Positions 6,523 to 11,028 of a stretch of 11,028 nucleotides of DNA are shown one piece after another. Source of the stretch: Actinomycetota bacterium (GTDB lineage Bacteria; Actinomycetota; Actinomycetes; Nanopelagicales; Nanopelagicaceae); the NCBI GenBank assembly GCA_009705165.1, contig WLCU01000019.1, forward strand, positions 1 to 11,028, given 5' to 3'. The translations under genes and the position numbers were made by a program. Position 1 is the first letter of the stretch. Every line of letters begins with the position of its first letter. The notes under the pieces were generated by a model. It was not told the DNA's origin, made no database searches, and worked only from the letters and a program-made list of their open reading frames with translations.

Positions 6523-6861
6523 ATGAAGATACAAATTCATACACGCAATTCAGAATTAGCCGAAGATTTTAGAGAGATAGCTGAAGAAAAACTCAACTCA
6601 ATGGAACGTTTTGGCGTTGTCATTGATCGCGTTGAAGTTGAAGTTCTTCACGAGACAAATCCACGTCAAGGTAAACATTCTCATCGAGTAGTTTTAACTT
6701 CACATGGTTCTGGCCCATTACTACGCGCAGAAGGAGCCGAGTTCAATAATTTGGCAGCTTTTGATGCAGCAATAAAGGTATTTGCTTTGCAGATTCGTAA
6801 AATTCACGAAAAAAGCAAAGATTACAATCGAGAGACTTTGCGCAATAAGGAAGTTATTTAA
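6523..6861 (+). CDS. Short HPF/RaiA (YfiA)-family ribosome hibernation factor
   Basis: Ribosome-associated protein predicted to bind the small subunit decoding site and stop translation during starvation or stationary phase. The 112 aa match the S30AE/HPF domain: an N-terminal strand MKIQIHTRNSELAEDFREI, a helix with EEKLNSMERFG, an RVEVEVLHETNPRQG segment, a basic RVVLTS strand, and a C-terminal helix AAFDAAIKVFALQIRKI. It lacks the C-terminal dimerisation domain of long HPF, so it should not form 100S dimers by that route. The start lies 2 nt after the previous stop; only a weak TAGG precedes it. Its TAA overlaps the TerC stop on the other strand. The family call is good. A second, long HPF elsewhere in the genome cannot be excluded. 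Confidence 0.88.
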   Translation: MKIQIHTRNSELAEDFREIAEEKLNSMERFGVVIDRVEVEVLHETNPRQGKHSHRVVLTSHGSGPLLRAEGAEFNNLAAFDAAIKVFALQIRKIHEKSKDYNRETLRNKEVI

Positions 6862-7763
6862 ACTATTTCGCTTCCGTCTTTTCGCGTGGCGGTAAGGCTT
6901 GCAACAGTAGTTATTAGCAGAGCAGCGATAATCACGCCTAGGCTAACTTCAAGACTTACTTCTGGAATCGCCAGGCCTGCAATCTGGTCAATCCCAATTC
7001 CGTGAAAAGCTTCCATAATCATTTTAATTCCAATAAATCCTAGAATGAAAGAAAGCCCTTTTGAAAGGTATACCAAGCGGGCAAGTAAACCCTCGAGCAA
7101 AAAGTACAACTGGCGAAGTCCCATGAGAGCAAAAACATTTGCAGTTGTAACTATGTATGGATCTTTGGTGAGGCCAAAAATTGCCGGGATTGAATCGAGT
7201 GAGAAAACCAGATTAGTTAAGCCGAGTGCAACTAAAGCAATTGCAAATGTGCTAAATCCGCGTTTTTTCAGGATTGCTACAACTTTCCCTTCCTTCCACT
7301 CTTCGTCTTCATTTTCCTTGGCTAATTGCCATGCCGTATAAATCAGGAAGATTCCAAAGAGGAAGAAAATACTTGCAAATCTAGAAATAAGTGCAGCGCC
7401 AAGCGGAATCAATAAGCCTCGAATCGCAATTGTTAACATAATTCCAAGAAGCAAAACTAGCTGTTGCATCTCTTTTTGAACTTTTAAGCTAGCTAAAATA
7501 ATAATAAATACAAAAATATTATCGACAGAAAGCGCGTATTCGGTCAGCCAACCAGCAAAGAACTCTTTTTGACCTTGGTCACTTGCCCAATGGGGAAGCA
7601 ACGCACCAAAAATGATTGCTGTGCCAATATAGAAAACTGTCCAGAAGGATGCTTCAAGCATTGATGTCTGTTTATTGCGACGGATTACAGCTAAACCTAA
7701 ATCAAATAAAATTATCGCTGCAAGAACTGCAATTGTGATTATCCATGCCGAGGTCGATTCCAT
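6858..7763 (-). CDS. TerC/Alx-family integral membrane protein, probable metal-ion (Mn) exporter
   Basis: Multi-pass transporter of the TerC family; characterised relatives (Alx, MeeF/MeeY-type proteins) export manganese or support metal loading of secreted proteins. The 301 aa show at least seven hydrophobic segments. The two signature acidic motifs are TEYALSVDN (74-82, Glu75, Asp81, Asn82) and VFSLDSIPAI (186-195, Asp190), followed by TTANVFALMGLRQLYFLLEG (206-225). A charged cytoplasmic loop rich in Glu and Lys lies at about 148-168. The ATG at 7763 is 16 nt after the glucosidase stop with no Shine-Dalgarno site, so it is probably cotranscribed. I saw no yybP-ykoY Mn riboswitch; the close spacing leaves no room for one. 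It converges on the hibernation factor. Confidence 0.93.
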   Translation of the reverse strand: MESTSAWIITIAVLAAIILFDLGLAVIRRNKQTSMLEASFWTVFYIGTAIIFGALLPHWASDQGQKEFFAGWLTEYALSVDNIFVFIIILASLKVQKEMQQLVLLLGIMLTIAIRGLLIPLGAALISRFASIFFLFGIFLIYTAWQLAKENEDEEWKEGKVVAILKKRGFSTFAIALVALGLTNLVFSLDSIPAIFGLTKDPYIVTTANVFALMGLRQLYFLLEGLLARLVYLSKGLSFILGFIGIKMIMEAFHGIGIDQIAGLAIPEVSLEVSLGVIIAALLITTVASLTATRKDGSEIV

Positions 7764-7779
7764 GGACGTAGTCTGCCAT

Positions 7780-9387
7780 CTAGGCGAGAAACCACGTACA
7801 AGAACGTGCAGGTATTACCTTTTTTCCATTATGGGCATCAACAACACCGCTACTTGCGACTAGCAATTTTCCTTCTACTTCACACGCTTGAGGCTCAACT
7901 GATAAATTCATAACAACCGTGACGGATCCGCGTCGATAAGCCAAAAGTGATTTGGATTGAACTCCGTGCATAGGTGATTCAAGCCATTGGATATTACCCG
8001 CCCCCTGCATATGTTGTTTGCGAAGTACTAGCGCAGTTCTATAAAGGTGCAGTGAACTTTTTGGATCAAGTTTTTCATTTTCAACGCTAAATTCTTTCCA
8101 ACTTTGCGCAATTGGCAGCCAAGGCTTTCCAGTTGTAAATCCAAATGGGGCAGTATCGCCATTCCAGGGAAGCGGTACACGAGCACCATCGCGTCCTTTA
8201 ATTTCACCTTTTGTTCTAAAAAATGATGGATCCTGTCTATCTGAGTCAGCTAACACGCCATCTGGTAATCCAAGTTCTTGACCCGCAAAAATATATGCCG
8301 AACCAGGAAGACCGAAAACAAAAAGCGCGAGAGCTCGGGCTTCTTCAGCGCCAATTCGTGATGCCACGCGAGGGGAGTCATGATTACTAAGCGCCCAAGT
8401 TGGAAGTGCATTTACTGTTTCGTTGAGCTTGATGGAACGGTCAATTACATCAAAGAGAACATCGCTTTGAAACTCTGCCGTTAGTAAATCAAAGTTAAAG
8501 ACTTGGTGAAGTTCATCTGCTCGAACGTATCTGGTTGCATTAACTGGAGGATGCACCCAAGCTTCGGCCACAGCCATAATTTCACGATCGCCATAAGAAT
8601 CAAATAGTTTGCGCCATTTACGGTAAATCTCATGCACGCCTTGTCGGTCAAAGTAAGGAACAGTCTGTAGGAGGGCATTTCTAATTTCCGGTTCCATATC
8701 GACATCAAGGCGCAATGCATTGCTTAAACCTTGTGGGTCTGGATGATTTTTTAGTACATCCTCTTTTACTAATCCATGGGCAACATCGATTCTGAAACCA
8801 TCTACACCAAGATCAATCCAAAATCGCAAAGTCTTTTCAAAATCATCATTAACTTCAGGATTTTCCCAATTCAAATCAGGTTGCGATGAATCAAACAGGT
8901 GAAGATAAAACTGCCCATCTTCTACTTGAGTCCATGAAGGCCCGCCAAAGAGTGAGATCCAGTTATTAGGTGGAGTTCCATCGGGATTTGCATCATAAAA
9001 ATGAAAGCGCGCCCGTTCTGGCGAACCCTTTTCGGCCTTTAACGCTTCTTGGAACCAGTGATGCTGATCTGAAAAATGGTTAGGGACAATATCTGCAATC
9101 ACACGCAAACCTAAGGAGTGAGCGACAGAAATAAGTTGCTTGGCATCATCCAAATTTCCAAACCGAGGATCAACATCGCGTGGATCAGCAACGTCGTAAC
9201 CACCGTCTTTATTTGGGGATGTGTAGAAAGGGCTTAACCAAATCGCATCGACACCCAGCTGCTTAACATAGTCAAGGTGAGAAGTTATTCCAGGGAGATC
9301 ACCCTCGCCATCACCATTGCTATCAAAAAATGATCGGGGGTAAATCTGATAAATCGTGGCTTCTTTCCACCACGGTGCTTTATTCAT
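7780..9387 (-). CDS. GH13 alpha-glucosidase (maltase/oligo-1,6-glucosidase type)
   Basis: Cytoplasmic glycoside hydrolase predicted to release glucose from maltose, isomaltose or related oligosaccharides. The 535 aa open with WWKEATIYQIYPRSFFDSNGDGEGDLPGI (6-34), the family start. The (beta/alpha)8 barrel motifs are all present: DGGYDVADPR (61-70), IADIVPNH (97-104), GFRIDVAH (197-204) with nucleophile Asp201, AVAEAWVHP (272-280) with acid/base Glu275, and LSNHDSPR (333-340) with the transition-state Asp337. The C-terminal sandwich domain follows. No signal peptide is seen, so the substrate must be imported. It lies 85 nt after the coiled-coil membrane protein and 16 nt before TerC. An inverted repeat in the upstream gap resembles LacI-type operator halves. 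The exact linkage specificity is not decided. Confidence 0.95.
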   Translation of the reverse strand: MNKAPWWKEATIYQIYPRSFFDSNGDGEGDLPGITSHLDYVKQLGVDAIWLSPFYTSPNKDGGYDVADPRDVDPRFGNLDDAKQLISVAHSLGLRVIADIVPNHFSDQHHWFQEALKAEKGSPERARFHFYDANPDGTPPNNWISLFGGPSWTQVEDGQFYLHLFDSSQPDLNWENPEVNDDFEKTLRFWIDLGVDGFRIDVAHGLVKEDVLKNHPDPQGLSNALRLDVDMEPEIRNALLQTVPYFDRQGVHEIYRKWRKLFDSYGDREIMAVAEAWVHPPVNATRYVRADELHQVFNFDLLTAEFQSDVLFDVIDRSIKLNETVNALPTWALSNHDSPRVASRIGAEEARALALFVFGLPGSAYIFAGQELGLPDGVLADSDRQDPSFFRTKGEIKGRDGARVPLPWNGDTAPFGFTTGKPWLPIAQSWKEFSVENEKLDPKSSLHLYRTALVLRKQHMQGAGNIQWLESPMHGVQSKSLLAYRRGSVTVVMNLSVEPQACEVEGKLLVASSGVVDAHNGKKVIPARSCTWFLA

Positions 9388-9395
9388 ATAGAAAA

Positions 9396-9406
9396 CTTAG
9401 GCTAAG
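9396..9406. repeat. 11-bp palindrome CTTAGGCTAAG just upstream of the glucosidase
   Basis: CTTAG and CTAAG arms around a central G, centred about 14 nt before the glucosidase ATG. On the minus strand it contains TAGCCT, a weak -10-like box also seen before the MalY-type gene. Operator or promoter overlap is possible but unproven. Confidence 0.25.
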
Positions 9407-9434
9407 AGCGCACACAAGAGCAATGCAAAACTAC

Positions 9435-9465
9435 TGAAAGCGTGTGAGTAAATGTCTCGCTTTCA
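9435..9465. promoter_or_regulatory. 8-bp inverted repeat with LacI/CcpA-like half-sites upstream of the glucosidase
   Basis: TGAAAGCG (9435-9442) and CGCTTTCA (9458-9465) are perfect inverted arms with a 15-nt spacer. Joined directly they would resemble the TGAAAGCGCTTTCA operators of the LacI/GalR family. The site lies about 48-78 nt before the glucosidase start and only 8 nt after the coiled-coil gene's stop. It could be an operator with split half-sites. A weak terminator hairpin is the alternative, but no U-run follows. Confidence 0.4.
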
Positions 9466-9472
9466 TAACAAT

Positions 9473-9961
9473 TTATTTTCCTAATTTAGCCTCAACCTCA
9501 CGCATGAGGCGATGCATATCTTTTGAAAGTTGATGAAGTTCTGCAAGTTCAGAGTTGGCTATTCCACGGGCTTCTTTAGCTAGTTCAAACTCGGCAAGTG
9601 AGGCCCCATGGGTTTCATTGATTGTTTGTTCAAGTTTTGCGGATTGGACTTTTTGCCCGACCATAATAATTGACAAAAGAACCAGTTGTAGAAATGTTTG
9701 TGCAATCCAAGAAATTATCACAACGGTATCGCCAGTTTTAATGGCCTTGGGAAGTGAAATCAATGCGATCGCCGCAAACAAATATGCACACCACATTGTT
9801 GCAACGCCACTTGTAATTTTTTCTGCCAGCCATAGATTGAATTTCTTCATAGCCCAAAGATAGCCAATTAAGGCGCGTGCACTTGTGATTTTTCTGTGAA
9901 ACTCATTTAGTGCCTTCGGATTTATTGGATTTTGAGCCTCATCATGCAAGAGTGGACCCAT
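9473..9961 (-). CDS. Two-TM membrane protein with C-terminal coiled coil, uncharacterised
   Basis: I recognise no named family with certainty; the layout is similar to DUF1003-like proteins. From the ATG at 9961 it is 162 aa. Residues 1-37 are soluble (MGPLLHDEAQNPINPKALNEF..., coding-like codon use), followed by a first hydrophobic segment around SGVATMWCAYLFAAIALISLP (about 51-71), a second around VVIISWIAQTFLQLVLLSIIMV (about 79-100), and an Ala/Glu/Lys-rich coiled coil to the C-terminus. An ATG at 9850 (MKKFNLW) would give 125 aa and leave a normal intergenic gap. The open frame also continues upstream, but there it only mirrors the response regulator. With the longer start its ATG and that of the response regulator overlap. 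Confidence 0.7.
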   Translation of the reverse strand: MGPLLHDEAQNPINPKALNEFHRKITSARALIGYLWAMKKFNLWLAEKITSGVATMWCAYLFAAIALISLPKAIKTGDTVVIISWIAQTFLQLVLLSIIMVGQKVQSAKLEQTINETHGASLAEFELAKEARGIANSELAELHQLSKDMHRLMREVEAKLGK

Positions 9962-10643
9962 GGCCGAGCTCATAATGATTGTGGATGACGAACCTGGTGT
10001 ACGTGCATTGCTCACTGACACCCTTCGGATCGCTGGGTTTGAAACTATCGAAGCTACCGACGGCATGAATGCTTTAACTTTGTTGCGCACGAATAAACCG
10101 GCATTGCTAGTAATCGATATCAACATGCCGCTTATGGATGGTTTTGAATTGGTTGAACGCCTTCGAAATAGCAATGATCTAACCCCCGTACTAATGCTCA
10201 CTGCCCGTGAAGAAAAGTCCGATATAACTCGTGGTCTAAAAATTGGTGCAGATGACTATGTAGTTAAGCCATTTGGAATTGAAGAATTAATTTTGCGAAT
10301 CAAAGCTATTCTGCGTCGCTCAGCTAAAGCAGTGGATATGCCCACTTTGCTCAGTTGCGGTCCAATAACTATCGACGATGACCAGCACCTAGTCACGTTT
10401 AACAGTGAAGAAGTGGATTTATCTCCGACTGAATATCGATTACTTCAAATACTAATTGAGAAAAAGGGTCGAGTCCTAAGCAAGAATCTATTATTAAGTG
10501 AGGTTTGGGGGATTACTTTTGAGTCTGAAAGCACTGTAGTCGATACCTATATTTCATATTTGCGCAAAAAGCTCCACCGTGATGGATTTGAAGGTATCAA
10601 AACTATTCGTGGGGTGGGCTTTCAAATTCAGGAGCCCAAGTAA
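9960..10643 (+). CDS. OmpR/PhoB-family two-component response regulator
   Basis: DNA-binding response regulator, activated by phosphotransfer from the kinase encoded next. It has 227 aa. The receiver domain (1-120) has the acidic pair Asp9-Asp10, phospho-acceptor Asp53 (VIDINMPLMDGF), Thr81 (LMLTA) and Lys103 (VVKPF). The winged-helix output domain (about 130-225) carries the DLSPTEYRLL segment, a recognition-helix region STVVDTYISYLRKKL, and the TIRGVGFQI beta hairpin typical of OmpR proteins. The ATG at 9960 is preceded by only a weak AAGAG. A second ATG at 9975 would remove five residues. The kinase gene starts 5 nt after the stop. The signal and targets are unknown. Confidence 0.94.
   Translation: MAELIMIVDDEPGVRALLTDTLRIAGFETIEATDGMNALTLLRTNKPALLVIDINMPLMDGFELVERLRNSNDLTPVLMLTAREEKSDITRGLKIGADDYVVKPFGIEELILRIKAILRRSAKAVDMPTLLSCGPITIDDDQHLVTFNSEEVDLSPTEYRLLQILIEKKGRVLSKNLLLSEVWGITFESESTVVDTYISYLRKKLHRDGFEGIKTIRGVGFQIQEPK
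10631..10634 (+). promoter_or_regulatory. Candidate ribosome binding site for the histidine kinase
   Basis: GGAG inside the end of the response regulator gene, 14 nt before the kinase ATG. The spacing is long, so it may help coupled reinitiation rather than act alone. Confidence 0.25.
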
Positions 10644-10648
10644 GTTTA

Positions 10649-11028
10649 ATGAAACTTAGAACACGACAGTTAATTACCACGGGACTTATTACGTCGGTAC
10701 TTTCAATATTCATTGGTGGCTTTGCTGTATGGAGTTCATACCAAGGTGAAATTGGTTTAATAGACTCAGAACTTAGCCAACTCGAATCTGACGTTCGAAT
10801 TAATCCAATGGATGCAGTCAGTGTTGCAATGATGAGTATTGAGCAAAACAATTTCGATTTTACATTGGCATATTCACCGCCATCGGGTGAATTAACAATT
10901 TTACGTCAATCAGAAAACACTCCCATTGAGGGCTCAAACTTAATAGTTCGTTACATAAGTATTTCTGAAGGTGCAGAGTTAATAGTGGCTGCGTCAATCG
11001 TAGATATCAATAAGACTTTAAAATCAAA
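10649..11028 (+). CDS. Sensor histidine kinase, N-terminal part (partial)
   Basis: The open frame begins with an ATG 5 nt after the response regulator and runs 126 codons to the window edge. It encodes a basic N-terminus (MKLRTRQL), a single TM helix at about residues 9-30 (ITTGLITSVLSIFIGGFAVW), and then a mostly polar extracytoplasmic region of about 95 residues. This layout is that of a membrane sensor kinase. HAMP, HisKA and ATPase domains would lie beyond the window, so the call rests on topology and the coupling to the response regulator. I do not recognise the sensor domain. Confidence 0.8.
   Translation, partial: MKLRTRQLITTGLITSVLSIFIGGFAVWSSYQGEIGLIDSELSQLESDVRINPMDAVSVAMMSIEQNNFDFTLAYSPPSGELTILRQSENTPIEGSNLIVRYISISEGAELIVAASIVDINKTLKS

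Noticed and set aside
7792..7807. CACGT/ACGTG inverted repeat near the 3' end of the glucosidase gene
   Set aside because: Only 5-bp arms inside coding sequence, with no U-run and TerC following in the same transcript; probably chance.
9962..10201. Further upstream extension of the coiled-coil gene on the minus strand
   Set aside because: This stretch is antisense to the receiver domain of the response regulator and reads as low-complexity shadow sequence.

Overview
The window looks like an ordinary, very compact piece of chromosome from an AT-rich actinobacterium. The protein types (a LacI-type regulator close to actinobacterial sugar regulators, a short HPF, a GH13 glucosidase, a PYROXD2/CrtI-like oxidoreductase), the tiny intergenic gaps, and the scarcity of Shine-Dalgarno sites together suggest a streamlined planktonic lineage such as Nanopelagicales (acI). 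That placement is inference; there is no rRNA or other phylogenetic marker here. I see no insertion sequence, prophage, CRISPR array, tRNA or rRNA.

Left end, minus strand (1-1041): a DUF4389-type membrane protein is followed 3 nt later by an AlkA-like DNA-3-methyladenine glycosylase, whose C-terminal part runs off the window. A divergent intergenic region (about 1042-1147) holds four direct copies of TTGCAG and a possible promoter for the next gene.

Centre, plus strand (1148-6861): a seven-gene, same-strand run with gaps of -8 to +47 nt. It contains a LacI-family regulator, a MalY/PatB-type C-S lyase, a phytoene-dehydrogenase-like FAD oxidoreductase (start overlaps the previous stop), a cystathionine gamma-synthase/lyase family enzyme with an internal deletion, an unannotated 49-aa membrane microprotein, an uncharacterised three-TM protein and a short ribosome hibernation factor. 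Two PLP enzymes of sulfur amino acid metabolism flank the oxidoreductase. The regulator at the head may control them.

Right centre, minus strand (9961-6858): a two-TM coiled-coil protein, then a GH13 alpha-glucosidase and a TerC-family transporter that probably form one transcript. TerC converges on the hibernation factor with overlapping stop codons. An 8-bp inverted repeat resembling LacI-type operator half-sites lies upstream of the glucosidase.

Right end, plus strand (9960-11028): an OmpR-type response regulator and the start of its sensor histidine kinase, cut by the window edge. The start codons of the response regulator and the divergent coiled-coil protein appear to share one CATG.

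I did not find a clearly new multi-gene system. The best leads are the TTGCAG array, the C-S lyase/FAD oxidoreductase cluster, the microprotein with its partner, and the shared start site.
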